The notes: generated from the sequence alone by a model not told the origin. Positions 10,513 through 19,019 are shown, counted from the first letter of the stretch. The stretch: DNA of 64,000 bases from Bacillus sp. OxB-1 (GCF_000829195.1 NZ_AP013294.1:744001-808000), one strand, 5' to 3'. Program-made: numbers and translations.

Positions 10513-10790
10513 ATTCCATTCCTCCCTTGATTATTTTTCGTTTGGTAACCGGCGGCTCAATTTGCACGCAAGATTACCATATGCTGCAAGCTTCCCTGAT
10601 ATGTCCTCTTTATCATTACATATTGGAGCTTGTCCTATCATTCTGTCAGACTAACTCAAATTTTTCAACTATTTAGTTTATGTAAAATTTGAAACGGCGG
10701 GTTGTCAAGGTTTATTCAATCTCCCGTAATAATTTGTTCATAATTCATCCGTAAGATTGAGGCAGATGAATTACAAAGGAGACGGATACA

Positions 10791-11945
10791 ATGGAACATT
10801 CAAAAGGCAAACAATTCTTATCTACTCTGGCGTCAGGGGTACTGGGTTCGATGTTGACATTGGGCGTTGTTGCGAACACCGACTTGCTCACCGCCGAGAC
10901 GCAAGAGGTTTCGGAAAGTGAAACGGCGACGGCCAATTATGAAGTGCACCCTACTTCCGTAAAAAGTGCCGCTTCCCTATCGGATATGGTAGAACAAGCT
11001 TCCGGAGCGATTGTCGGCATCGTCAATTATCAAAATACGGGGAATCGGTTTGCACAGGCCAGCCAAAGTATCGAGGCCGGTTCCGGCTCAGGCGTGATTT
11101 ATAAAATTGATGGAGATCATGCGCTAATCGTCACAAACAACCATGTAATCGAAGGGGCAGCCAAAGTGGAAGTTGTCTTGGACAACGGCGAGAAAACAGA
11201 TGCCGAAGTCATCGGGAAAGATGCCTTGAGCGATCTGGCTGTCTTGAAAATTGATGCCAAATATGCGGAAACCGTACTGGAATTCGGCGATTCAGGCACC
11301 CTCCGTGCTGGCGATCAAGTCATTGCGATCGGGAATCCGCTCGGGCTTGATTTCTCCGGAACGGTCACCCAAGGGATTGTCAGCGCGGTCAACCGGTCGA
11401 TAGACGTCAAAACTTCGGCGGGCCATTGGGAAATGAACGTTATCCAAACAGACGCAGCCATCAATCCCGGTAACAGCGGCGGGGCTCTGCTGAATACGGA
11501 CGGAAAAGTGGTGGGCATCAACAGCTTGAAAATTGCCGAGAACGGCGTGGAAGGCCTCGGCTTCGCCATTCCGAGCAATGATGTCATCCCGCTTCTCGAG
11601 GAGATGGTCGAACACGGCCAAGTGGAACGGGCCTATATCGGCGTCGGTCTTGCCGATCTCGCCGAAGTACCGGCCATGTACGTCCAGGACCTCCCAGAAT
11701 CCGTTACAGGCGGGGTCTTGGTTACGAGCGTCGATCCTTCTTCAGCAGCAGGAAAAGCCGGCTTGCAACAACAAGATGTCATCACGGCGATCAACGGAAA
11801 AGACATCGAAAATTCCGTAGAACTCCGTAAATTTCTCTATTCCGAGTTATCGGTCGGCGACAAAGCGAAGTTCACAATCTATCGTGGCAATGAAAAACAG
11901 ACCATCGAACTGACCTTGACGAGCACGTCATCCAGGGAGGGGTGA
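10791..11945 (+). CDS. HtrA/DegP-family membrane-anchored serine protease
   Basis: A 384-residue protein with one N-terminal membrane anchor (about 10-30), a Ser/Thr/Glu-rich linker, a trypsin-like domain and one C-terminal PDZ domain (about 285-375). The triad is visible: His118 in TNNHVIEG, Asp148 in LSDLAVL and Ser229 in INPGNSGGAL. HtrA proteases degrade or refold misfolded proteins on the outer face of the membrane. It is shorter than B. subtilis HtrA paralogues because the cytoplasmic N-terminus is only a few residues. AAAGGAG precedes the ATG. A two-component system follows after a repeat array; the CssRS-htrA pairing known in Bacillus makes a link attractive, but these regulators do not obviously match CssRS. 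Confidence 0.92.
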   Translation: MEHSKGKQFLSTLASGVLGSMLTLGVVANTDLLTAETQEVSESETATANYEVHPTSVKSAASLSDMVEQASGAIVGIVNYQNTGNRFAQASQSIEAGSGSGVIYKIDGDHALIVTNNHVIEGAAKVEVVLDNGEKTDAEVIGKDALSDLAVLKIDAKYAETVLEFGDSGTLRAGDQVIAIGNPLGLDFSGTVTQGIVSAVNRSIDVKTSAGHWEMNVIQTDAAINPGNSGGALLNTDGKVVGINSLKIAENGVEGLGFAIPSNDVIPLLEEMVEHGQVERAYIGVGLADLAEVPAMYVQDLPESVTGGVLVTSVDPSSAAGKAGLQQQDVITAINGKDIENSVELRKFLYSELSVGDKAKFTIYRGNEKQTIELTLTSTSSREG

Positions 11946-11955
11946 AAACAGGTTT

Positions 11956-12606
11956 TCGTTTGACATTCCGCCCGGTTGGTTGTACAACTCCACGGGATGG
12001 TTGGACAACAACCGGGGCATGGTGGCCACCCGACCGTTCGTTGGAAACCCTGACCCGTTCGTTGAACATCTCCCCCGATTGGTTGGACGACAACAGCGTT
12101 TCGTTGTACACCCGACCGTTCGTTGGAAATCCTGCCCCATTCGTTGGACATCTCCCCCGGTTGGTTGGAGAACTCCACGGGATGGTTGGACAACAACAGC
12201 GTTTCGTTGCACACCCGCCCATTCGTTGGACATCTCCCCCGGTTGGTTGGACAACTCCACGGGATGGTTGGACAACAACAGCGTTTCGTTGCACACCCGC
12301 CCATTCGTTGGACATCTCCCCCGGTTGGTTGGACAACTCCACGGCATGGTTGGACAGCAACGGAGTTTCGTTGCATACCCGCTCCTTCGTTGGAAACCCT
12401 GCCCCATTCGTTGGACATCTCCCCCGGTTGGTTGGAGAACTCCACGGGATGGTTGGACAACAACAGCGTTTGGTTGTACACCCGCCCCTTCGTTGGAAAT
12501 CCCGACCCATTCGTTGGACATCTCCCCCGATTGGTTGGAGAACTCCCCAGAATGGTTGGACAACAACAGCGTTTCGTTGTACACCCGCCCGCTCTTCCTA
12601 AAAAGC
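11956..12606. repeat. TTGGACA-type 21-bp-phased array with an 82-bp super-repeat
   Basis: Modules such as GTTGGACAACTCCACGGGAT, GTTGGACAACAACAGCG and GTTGGACATCTCCCCC follow each other at 21 bp, with a 19-bp module (GTTGCACACCCGCC...) closing an 82-bp super-unit (for example ATTCGTTGGA at 12221 and 12303). Other stretches carry extra or different modules, so spacing between super-units varies. The sequence starts within about 10 bp of the htrA stop and ends about 80 bp before the response-regulator start. It shares words and module order (CGATTGGTTGGA, TTGGACATCTCCCC) with the array at 4.3 kb, so the two are related. Confidence 0.93.
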
Positions 12607-12686
12607 CGACTTCCTCGATAATCCTCCAAGGTTGATTATTTCCCGTAATCGTTTTACCTTGAATGAAAGGACAAGGAGGGCGGCCT

Positions 12687-13388
12687 ATGAAAATATTAGT
12701 GATTGAAGACAATGAAAGCGTGTCCTCGATGATCGAGCTCTTCTTTTCCAAGGAAGGGATCGACGGGGAGTTTATCCAGGACGGATTGGAAGGCTATCGG
12801 CGGGCAAGCGGAGAACATTGGGATTGCCTGATCATCGATTGGATGCTACCCGGCATGGACGGTGTCTCAATTTGCCGGAAACTGCGGGAAGCTGATGTCG
12901 ATGTCCCGATTATCATGCTGACCGCCAAAGATAGTGAATCCGATCAAGTGCTCGGCTTGGAAATGGGCGCGGACGATTATGTGACGAAACCGTTCAGCCC
13001 CCTCGCCCTCATGGCGCGCATCCGAGCGGTGACCCGGCGCTATGCCCAGCCGCCCGTCCCTCCTGAAGAAGAAGGAGTTCTCCGGACAGCCCGTTTTAAA
13101 ATGGATACCAACACTCGGGAGGTGCTGCTCGACGGCCAGCCGATTCCCAACTTGACACCGAAGGAATTCGATCTGCTTCATTTCTTCCTTCAACATCCGA
13201 GACAGGTGTTTTCCCGGGAGCAGCTCCTCGACCGCGTCTGGGGCTATGATTTTTACGGGGATGACCGCACTGTCGATGTCCATATCAAACGGCTCCGCAC
13301 GAAAATCTCGACGGAAGACCGTTCCTTCTTCCATACCGTTTGGGGGGTCGGCTACCGATTTGATGAAACAAGTGGTGACCCGGCATGA
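12687..13388 (+). CDS. OmpR/PhoB-family response regulator
   Basis: A 233-residue regulator: an N-terminal receiver with the acidic pair ED (7-8), phospho-acceptor Asp51 in LIIDWMLPGMDG, Thr in MLTAKD and Lys in VTKPFSP, followed by a C-terminal winged helix (about 135-230) with LTPKEFDLLHFFLQHP and WGYDFYGDDRTVDVHIKRLR. On phosphorylation it should bind tandem direct repeats in promoters. The start is the ATG behind AAGGAGGGCGG; a longer frame to 12663 has no such site. It overlaps the sensor kinase by ATGA, so the two are translationally coupled. The target genes cannot be told from the sequence. Confidence 0.95.
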   Translation: MKILVIEDNESVSSMIELFFSKEGIDGEFIQDGLEGYRRASGEHWDCLIIDWMLPGMDGVSICRKLREADVDVPIIMLTAKDSESDQVLGLEMGADDYVTKPFSPLALMARIRAVTRRYAQPPVPPEEEGVLRTARFKMDTNTREVLLDGQPIPNLTPKEFDLLHFFLQHPRQVFSREQLLDRVWGYDFYGDDRTVDVHIKRLRTKISTEDRSFFHTVWGVGYRFDETSGDPA

Positions 13389-14803
13389 AAGTGAAGGTCC
13401 TCTACCAGCAGCTCGCCAGCCATATCAGCGTCATCTTAATCGCCTTTCTGCTGTTGAGTCTGCTGTTATCCCATTATATCGAGCGATTCGTCTATGATAA
13501 TAAAACCGAAGAGCTTACCTTGTACGGCAAGGAAATCTTGCGTGACATCGAACGGGACCGGCCGAATTCAAACCGGATCCTTCAATCGTACGGCCATGTG
13601 CTGAACGGACGGGATATTCAATACAGCCTGTTCGACGAGAATTCTGCAATCATTTATTCCACCGGCTTGAAAACGCCTCTAGTGGAGTTGGAGGAAAAAG
13701 AATGGAACCTCATTGCAAACGGCCATTCCGTCATTGTCAAGCAGGATTATAAACGATTTGACGTCGGCGTCACGTTTGTATTGCTTCCTTATATCCATAA
13801 CAACCAGTTCATCGGCGGCATCCTGCTCACCTCCCCCATCAAGGGATCCCGGGAGATCATTTCGCAAATGAACCATTATTTGATCTACACGACATTGATC
13901 GCTTTAGGAGTGGCGCTTCTCATCAGTTGGATTTTGTCGACGTTCCATGTGAAACGTGTCGAAAGGTTGCGGCAAGGCGCGTCACGCGTCGCTCAAGGGG
14001 ATTATTCTGTGCGCGTTCCTTCCTCGAATTTTGACGAAATCGGGGAGTTGTCCGGTGATTTCAATCGGATGGTGGAAAAATTGGAAGCTTCGCAAGCGGA
14101 AATCGAGAACTTGGAAAATCGGCGACGTCAATTCATGGCGGATGTCTCCCATGAGTTGCGTACTCCGCTGACGACAATCCGAGGCATCATGGAAGGGCTG
14201 CGCAATGATATGATTTCCGAATCGGAGAAGGAGAAAGGCTTGAACCTGGCAAGCAGCGAGACGATGCGGCTCATCCGTCTAGTGAATGAAAACCTAGACT
14301 ACGAAAAAATCCGGGCCAACCAAGTGACACTCGATAAGCAAAGCATACAGCTTATCGATTTATTTGAAATTACGAAAGAACAGTTGGAAGGGCAGGCGCG
14401 CGCCAAGGGGAATCGCGTTCAGATTGAGGTCGAGCCGACAGTGCATGTCCTGGCCGACTATGACAGACTTCTGCAAGTGCTGATCAATATCGCAAAAAAC
14501 AGCATCCAGTTCACGGAGAATGGGTTGATCCAATTGCGTGGCTTTGATGAAGGGGAATATACCATCATTGAAATCGAGGATAGCGGAATCGGCATGGATC
14601 CGGAAGACATTGAAAAGATTTGGAGCCGCTTCTACAAGGCGATCGTCTCCCGGACAACAAATCCATACGGGGAATTCGGCCTTGGTCTCTCCATCGTCAA
14701 GCAACTGATCACCCTCCACGGTGGAACGATTGAAGTCGCCAGCGCGAAGGGACAAGGGACCACGTTCACCATTGCCTTGCCGAAGACTTCGGAAGATTCT
14801 TGA
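13385..14803 (+). CDS. Sensor histidine kinase
   Basis: A 472-residue membrane kinase. It has two transmembrane helices (about 13-30 and 165-185) enclosing an extracellular sensor of about 130 residues, then a HAMP linker, the phospho-acceptor His256 in MADVSHELRTPLTTIRG, and an ATPase domain with N box NIAKNSIQF, G1 box DSGIGMD, F box (WSRFYKA) and G2 box GLGLSIVKQ. It pairs with the overlapping response regulator. The extracellular domain is of a size typical for PAS-like (Cache-type) folds, but the ligand is unknown. The downstream 21-bp-phased array and terminator mark the end of the operon. Confidence 0.95.
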   Translation: MKVKVLYQQLASHISVILIAFLLLSLLLSHYIERFVYDNKTEELTLYGKEILRDIERDRPNSNRILQSYGHVLNGRDIQYSLFDENSAIIYSTGLKTPLVELEEKEWNLIANGHSVIVKQDYKRFDVGVTFVLLPYIHNNQFIGGILLTSPIKGSREIISQMNHYLIYTTLIALGVALLISWILSTFHVKRVERLRQGASRVAQGDYSVRVPSSNFDEIGELSGDFNRMVEKLEASQAEIENLENRRRQFMADVSHELRTPLTTIRGIMEGLRNDMISESEKEKGLNLASSETMRLIRLVNENLDYEKIRANQVTLDKQSIQLIDLFEITKEQLEGQARAKGNRVQIEVEPTVHVLADYDRLLQVLINIAKNSIQFTENGLIQLRGFDEGEYTIIEIEDSGIGMDPEDIEKIWSRFYKAIVSRTTNPYGEFGLGLSIVKQLITLHGGTIEVASAKGQGTTFTIALPKTSEDS

Positions 14804-14816
14804 ACGTTCGGGTTCT

Positions 14817-14930
14817 TCCAAGCGAAAGTGCCGACTTGCAAGCAAACCTGACCGGAGCGCAAGCAATGGACGGTTTTCTACAAACAACCTGCTTCGGAAT
14901 GCAAGCAACCCTTTCGGCAACGCAAGCAAC
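14817..14930. repeat. GCAAGCAA 21-bp-phased array
   Basis: GCAAGCAA (or ACAAACAA at one site) occurs at 14838, 14859, 14880, 14901 and 14922, each exactly 21 bp apart, with a looser copy at 14818. The intervening 13 bases differ from unit to unit. It fills the space between the kinase stop and the terminator of the convergent gene pair. Confidence 0.88.
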
Positions 14931-14956
14931 CCCCTTCCCGTACCTGACCCAATTGA

Positions 14957-14993
14957 AAAGGCTGTCTCCTTGCACATCTTGGAGGCAGCCTTT
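14957..14993. terminator. Bidirectional terminator between the kinase and tetR genes
   Basis: AAAGGCTGTCTCC (14957-14969) pairs with GGAGGCAGCCTTT (14981-14993), one G-U pair, with A/T-rich flanks on both sides. Confidence 0.9.
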
Positions 14994-14997
14994 CATT

Positions 14998-15585
14998 TTA
15001 ATATTTACAGATGGAATCAATGTGGTAACGGATAGTGGCAATCACTTGTTCACTCGCCAAACGTTCGGGCTCGAAGAAAGCATGGATGGCAATTCCGTCA
15101 ATGAGGGAATACAGCCGCTCCACCTCCAACTCAAAATCAAGCCCATCCTTCAATACCCCGCTTGCTGCTAAATGGCCCACCAATTTTTGGACGCCTTCCA
15201 AAATCATATCCTCTGGTATCGCCAATGTATCTTTCCGATGCCGGACATGAGCCATGAACGCGAACCATACTTCCATTTCAGCACGTGTCTCGACATTCAC
15301 CGGCACAATTTCCAACAAGACGGCGAGGACCATTTCTTTCGGCGGCAAATCCCTTGTTACGACAGATCCGATTCGCGCGGTCGCCCGCTCTTGCACGAGA
15401 GTCATTGCATAGACTAGCAAATCATCTTGGTTCGAAAAATAATGACGGAGCGCTCCGAGCGAGAGCCCCGCCTCCTCCGCAATATTCCGCACTGTTGCCC
15501 CTTCCATCCCTTTATCCAAAATGACCCGCCACATTGCCTCCGCAATCTGCTCGCGTCTTTTCTCGTGATCGACAATTTTCGGCAT
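14998..15585 (-). CDS. TetR-family transcriptional regulator (BetI-like)
   Basis: A 195-residue regulator with an N-terminal helix-turn-helix (EEAGLSLGALRHYFSNQDDLL, about residues 37-57) and an alpha-helical ligand domain. The ALRHYFSNQ recognition helix with the extended MPKIVDHEKRREQIAEAMWRVI head is typical of the BetI/PksA-like subgroup. It is transcribed divergently from a small membrane protein gene 118 bp away, and that gap holds palindromes that look like its operators, so local auto-regulation is likely. The ligand cannot be inferred. Confidence 0.9.
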   Translation of the reverse strand: MPKIVDHEKRREQIAEAMWRVILDKGMEGATVRNIAEEAGLSLGALRHYFSNQDDLLVYAMTLVQERATARIGSVVTRDLPPKEMVLAVLLEIVPVNVETRAEMEVWFAFMAHVRHRKDTLAIPEDMILEGVQKLVGHLAASGVLKDGLDFELEVERLYSLIDGIAIHAFFEPERLASEQVIATIRYHIDSICKY

Positions 15586-15624
15586 ACTTTCATTTTAGCA
15601 AATTAATTTTTCTGCGCAATGTAC

Positions 15625-15638
15625 AATACACTTGTATT
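15625..15638. promoter_or_regulatory. Candidate TetR operator (palindrome 1)
   Basis: AATACA-CT-TGTATT is a perfect 6-bp inverted repeat with a 2-bp centre in the divergent tetR/membrane-protein intergenic region. Confidence 0.5.
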
Positions 15639-15671
15639 AAATAAAACAGATACTGTATACTGGTTTTAAAT

Positions 15672-15685
15672 AATACTAACGTATT
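15672..15685. promoter_or_regulatory. Candidate TetR operator (palindrome 2)
   Basis: AATAC-TAAC-GTATT, a second inverted repeat related to the one 47 bp upstream, directly before the ribosome-binding site of the membrane protein gene. Confidence 0.45.
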
Positions 15686-15703
15686 AAAAAGGGGCGTGCG
15701 CTT

Positions 15704-16258
15704 ATGAATTTGATTGCCTGGACGATTATTGCATGTGAAGTTGGATTTTGGGTCGTCATCCTGCTTGGGCTACTGACCCGATATGTATTCAACCGGAAAA
15801 AACTCGGCTTGTTTTTCTTGGCCCTGACTCCCGTTGTCGATCTTCTATTATTAACCGTCACCGCAATAGATTTATACAACGGCGCAGCGGCAACACAGAT
15901 TCATGCCTTGGCCGCTGTGTACCTGGGCGTCTCGATTGCGTTCGGTAAAAGCATGATTCGGTGGGCTGATGAACGGTTTCGCTACTATGTCAAAAAACAA
16001 GGCGAGAAGCCGAAGCGGAAAGCCGGTTGGGCATACGCACGCCATTCCATGAAAGGGTCATTCCAGCATCTTGTCGCTTTCTTAATCGGAGGTGCTCTGT
16101 TGCTGCTGATGATTTACCTTATCGGGGATCCAGAAAAAACAACCGCCCTGTCCGGCGTGCTGAAAACATGGGCACTGATCCTTGGCATCGACTTCGCGAT
16201 TTCTGTTTCGTATTTTATTTGGCCACGGCCGGAAAAAAAGAAACAAAATGTTTCCTAG
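15704..16258 (+). CDS. Small polytopic membrane protein, TetR-controlled candidate
   Basis: A 184-residue protein with four or five hydrophobic helices (about 5-25, 35-55, 65-80, 112-135 and 145-168) and a basic cytoplasmic loop between about 82 and 108 (YVKKQGEKPKRKAGWAYARH). No domain is recognised. AAAAGGGG stands 12 bases before the ATG. The divergent TetR gene and shared palindromes suggest the regulator controls it, a layout common for membrane proteins that respond to a hydrophobic compound, but a transport role is conjecture. Confidence 0.75.
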   Translation: MNLIAWTIIACEVGFWVVILLGLLTRYVFNRKKLGLFFLALTPVVDLLLLTVTAIDLYNGAAATQIHALAAVYLGVSIAFGKSMIRWADERFRYYVKKQGEKPKRKAGWAYARHSMKGSFQHLVAFLIGGALLLLMIYLIGDPEKTTALSGVLKTWALILGIDFAISVSYFIWPRPEKKKQNVS

Positions 16259-16280
16259 CGGTATAGGCGGTATGAAAAAG

Positions 16281-16483
16281 AAGGGGCTGTCCGTAAAGTC
16301 CAGGCACAGAGTTGGATACTAGCAAAAAGCAAGGGCGCCGGGAGACTCCTGCGGGAAAGCCGGCCGACGAGACCCCGCACGGCTGTAAGCCGGAGGAGGC
16401 TCGGCGGCTGGCCCGCGGAAAGCGACCAGAGCCCTTGCTTTTTGCGTGTTTAACCGGAAAATCCACTTTCTGGACAGCCCCTT
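16281..16483. repeat. Palindromic about 200-bp repeat element, copy 1
   Basis: The ends are perfect 12-bp inverted repeats (AAGGGGCTGTCC and GGACAGCCCCTT). Inside, AGCAAAAAGCAAGGGC and GCCCTTGCTTTTTGC form a second inverted pair, and GC-rich sub-palindromes fill the centre, so the transcript could fold into one long branched hairpin. There is no coding capacity. It lies between convergent genes and its right end overlaps the wrbA stop codon by two bases. Near-identical copies are at 33.0 and 39.4 kb. Confidence 0.93.
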
Positions 16484-17087
16484 ATGCGTTCAGATGTCGC
16501 AATGCTTCTGCCACTTGTACAGTACGTTTGGCTTGGTGTTTGACGGCAGCTTGCACGTCCTCAACCATTTTGCCATCCTGTCCCACCGTAACGCTAGTTC
16601 CATATGGGTTGCCACCCGCCCCGAACGTGACGGCATCCGTGTAGCCCGGCGCTGCAACGATCGCTCCCCAGTGATACATGGTCGTATACAAAGAAAGGAT
16701 AGTCGCTTCTTGGCCCCCATGCGGATTTTGTGCTGATGACATGGCGCTCACGGCTTTATTCGCAAGCTTCCCTTGTGCCCAAAGGCCACCGGTCGTATCC
16801 AGGAAGTTCTTCATCTGCCCGGGCATATTGCCGAACCGGGTTGGTACGCTGAAAATGATGGCGTCCGCCCATTCCAAATCCTCCGGAGTGACATCCGGCA
16901 CGTCTTTTGTCGCGTCCACGTGCGCCCGCCATGCCTCGTTCGAATCAATGGCGGCTTGAGGCGCAGTCTCAGGGGCTTTCAACACCTTGACTTCCGAGCC
17001 GGCCTCCTTCGCCGCCTCCGCCGCCCATTGAGCGAGCTGGTAATTGGTCCCTGTCGAGCTATAATACACAATGGCTGTTTTCACCAT
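16482..17087 (-). CDS. wrbA: WrbA-type NAD(P)H:quinone oxidoreductase
   Basis: A 201-residue flavodoxin-like protein starting VKTAIVYYSSTGTNYQLA (FMN phosphate loop), with VPTRFGNMPGQMKNFLDTTGGLW and GGQEATILSLYTTMYHWG, the specific signatures of WrbA. It reduces quinones by two electrons and so avoids semiquinone stress. The gene follows an MhqD-like esterase by 58 bp on the same strand, and a probable MhqR operator lies ahead of that gene, so both fit a quinone/electrophile response unit. The start is uncertain by one codon: ATG at 17087 sits very close to GAGGAG, and GTG three bases on has better spacing. Confidence 0.93.
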   Translation of the reverse strand: MVKTAIVYYSSTGTNYQLAQWAAEAAKEAGSEVKVLKAPETAPQAAIDSNEAWRAHVDATKDVPDVTPEDLEWADAIIFSVPTRFGNMPGQMKNFLDTTGGLWAQGKLANKAVSAMSSAQNPHGGQEATILSLYTTMYHWGAIVAAPGYTDAVTFGAGGNPYGTSVTVGQDGKMVEDVQAAVKHQAKRTVQVAEALRHLNA

Positions 17088-17145
17088 ACTCCTCTTCTCC
17101 TCTCTTGATTTCCAAAATAGCATGTCTATCCAATCTTCTTTTTAT

Positions 17146-17757
17146 TCAATGGACGATGTTCTTTCCATACCAATCCGCCGCAGCTTCCACTTCGGATCGG
17201 GTGAGCGAATGACCGTTCATTTCCCAATGGATCGCCGTTTCTGCGCCTGCCGCACCTAATAACCCCGCCAATTCCTCTGCTTCTTCCGGCGGACACATCG
17301 GATCGTTCTTCCCTGCTGCTATGAACACCCGGACCCCTGCTAAATCGGGCAATTCCACCCCACGTCGAGGAACCATCGGGTGATGCAGGATGGCCCCCTT
17401 CAAACTGTTTGCATGATGGAATAGCAAACTTCCCGCAATATTGGCACCGTTTGAATACCCGATCGCCACCACATTGGAACGGTCGAAATTATATTTTCCG
17501 GCGGTCTCGTCAAGGAATTGATGCAATTCTGCCGTCCGGGCGATCAAATCTTCTTCGTCAAACACCCCTTCCGCCAAACGCCGGAAGAATCGAGGCATAC
17601 CGTGTTCTGACACATTCCCACGGACACTCAACACCGATGCTTGCGGATCGACCCAATCCGCCAACTGCAATAAATCCTGTTCCGTTCCACCCGTGCCGTG
17701 CAGCAGAAGCAAAGTTGGTCTTTTCGGATCCTGTCCTTCTTTGAATATATGAATCAT
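17146..17757 (-). CDS. Carboxylesterase of the MhqD/YodD type
   Basis: A 203-residue alpha/beta hydrolase: LLLHGTGGTEQDLL (oxyanion region), the nucleophile elbow GYSNGANIAGS (about residue 100), an acid in AAGKNDPMCP and the catalytic His near the end (MNGHSLTRSE). The size and motifs match the phospholipase/carboxylesterase family to which B. subtilis MhqD belongs. In Bacillus, MhqD is induced by catechols and quinones under MhqR. The operator-like sequence just upstream of the start, and wrbA just downstream, support that role here. Confidence 0.88.
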   Translation of the reverse strand: MIHIFKEGQDPKRPTLLLLHGTGGTEQDLLQLADWVDPQASVLSVRGNVSEHGMPRFFRRLAEGVFDEEDLIARTAELHQFLDETAGKYNFDRSNVVAIGYSNGANIAGSLLFHHANSLKGAILHHPMVPRRGVELPDLAGVRVFIAAGKNDPMCPPEEAEELAGLLGAAGAETAIHWEMNGHSLTRSEVEAAADWYGKNIVH

Positions 17758-17774
17758 CCCGTCACCTCATAATT

Positions 17775-17792
17775 TATCTTTAATTCGAGATA
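17775..17792 (-). promoter_or_regulatory. Probable MhqR operator
   Basis: TATCTTTAATTCGAGATA closely fits the MhqR consensus tATCTcgaAtTCgAGATa known from azoR2, mhqED and mhqNOP promoters in B. subtilis. Outer arms TATCT/AGATA are perfect. It ends 18 bp before the esterase start, so a bound repressor would block initiation. Confidence 0.75.
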
Positions 17793-17831
17793 AATATATC
17801 AATGCTTCTGCCGACTGTCAAAAAGTCTGTT

Positions 17832-19019
17832 TCATTGCAGGTTCGAAATCCGCCAGTATTGCCAAGCGACAATCCGCGACATCCAGGCAAGCCCTTTGCT
17901 TTCGGCAAGGTGGATGTCTTCCCAATCTCCATCGCCTCGAGCCAAATGATGTGGCGCTTGATCATGATAGCCCCATATATCGAACAAACCGTCCCGCCGC
18001 ATGACCGCCGTCACTTCATAGTCGATTTGTGGTGCGGTGGTCAGCGGATTGCCGACTGCATGTTGAAGGAGAAAACCGGTCTCGCCTTCCCCGTGGTCCA
18101 ATCGTTTCAGCGTGATGCCGTCAGATGAAGCGGTCGCCCGTTCCCGAAAACGCTTCAAGTAATTATAGGCGACCGACTCCCCGACCTGCTTCGTAAAGGT
18201 CAATGGAGAACGATCTAAATCATAGGCTAGTTCGATATCGACCCGCGTCCGGAACCCTTTCCCGTCCGGAGCGAATCCTCTGCCATCCCCTTTAAAATAA
18301 TGGTTCGGCGACAGCGCATTCGGGTTCGTAAGCCATTGGTCTTGCAAGAAAGTCGTATAGCGGAATTTCCAATGGTCCACCCGTTTCCGGACTTCTTTCT
18401 CCTTGACGGGCAATAGCAGCTGACTCGGAGGTGCAATTTCCTTAGTCAGTAAAAATTGCTCCACTTCCGCTTCCTCTTTCGTAGAAAACGGATTGATGGC
18501 GCCAAACACTTGCGACACGATGGATTTACCGACGTTCAACCGTTCCTCGGACTGGGCCAATGGGCGTTCAGCATGGATGGAGTAGACGGAAGGCTCATCT
18601 ACTGAGATATCCCGATCAATATATCGATTCCCCTTCACCGTTTCTACATAAACGCCGTTTCGCAAAATATGGTATGCTTCGATGTCTTTGATTTTTTCCC
18701 AAGATAACGCAATTTGCGTCTTGGCGACGATTGTGGTCATGACGATGGATTGCAGGGGATTCTCCTTATTCTTTTCCTCTGCGAACGCAGACGTCTGAAG
18801 GACGATGACATCGACCACTTCCCCATTTTCCAAACGTTCAACCGTGTACGTATAGAGTTTCGCATGGGTGAAATCACCATCACTGAACTCCGCAACCGTC
18901 CCTTCGTACAGATGCGTTCCGTCTTTATACACACGATACAGGCCGCCGACATCATTCCATGTGAATGAAATGAGATCCGCCTGATGCAAAACTGTCTGAA
19001 TCTCAAATAATGGCTGCAT
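17832..19019 (-). CDS. Uncharacterised protein with two fibronectin-III-like repeats and a DUF3238-like C-terminus
   Basis: A 395-residue soluble protein without signal peptide. Residues about 10-75 and 90-150 look like two beta-sandwich (Fn3-like) repeats (FTWNDVGGLYRVYKDG and ALSWEKIKDIEAYHILRNG share the W..v..a..v...G pattern). The C-terminal half (from about 215) includes NHYFKGDGRGFAPDGKGFRT and DGLFDIWGYHDQAPHH, which I associate with the DUF3238 family of Bacillales. Function is unknown. It stands alone, divergent from the thiamine operon. Confidence 0.65.
   Translation of the reverse strand: MQPLFEIQTVLHQADLISFTWNDVGGLYRVYKDGTHLYEGTVAEFSDGDFTHAKLYTYTVERLENGEVVDVIVLQTSAFAEEKNKENPLQSIVMTTIVAKTQIALSWEKIKDIEAYHILRNGVYVETVKGNRYIDRDISVDEPSVYSIHAERPLAQSEERLNVGKSIVSQVFGAINPFSTKEEAEVEQFLLTKEIAPPSQLLLPVKEKEVRKRVDHWKFRYTTFLQDQWLTNPNALSPNHYFKGDGRGFAPDGKGFRTRVDIELAYDLDRSPLTFTKQVGESVAYNYLKRFRERATASSDGITLKRLDHGEGETGFLLQHAVGNPLTTAPQIDYEVTAVMRRDGLFDIWGYHDQAPHHLARGDGDWEDIHLAESKGLAWMSRIVAWQYWRISNLQ

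Noticed and set aside
11872..12751. Open frames of 170-290 codons on both strands over the 12-kb array
   Set aside because: Same reason: translated repeats in all frames; the longest also runs antisense into htrA and the response regulator.
17830..17960. Small frames antisense to the end of the DUF3238-like gene
   Set aside because: No start signal and complete overlap with a well-supported gene.
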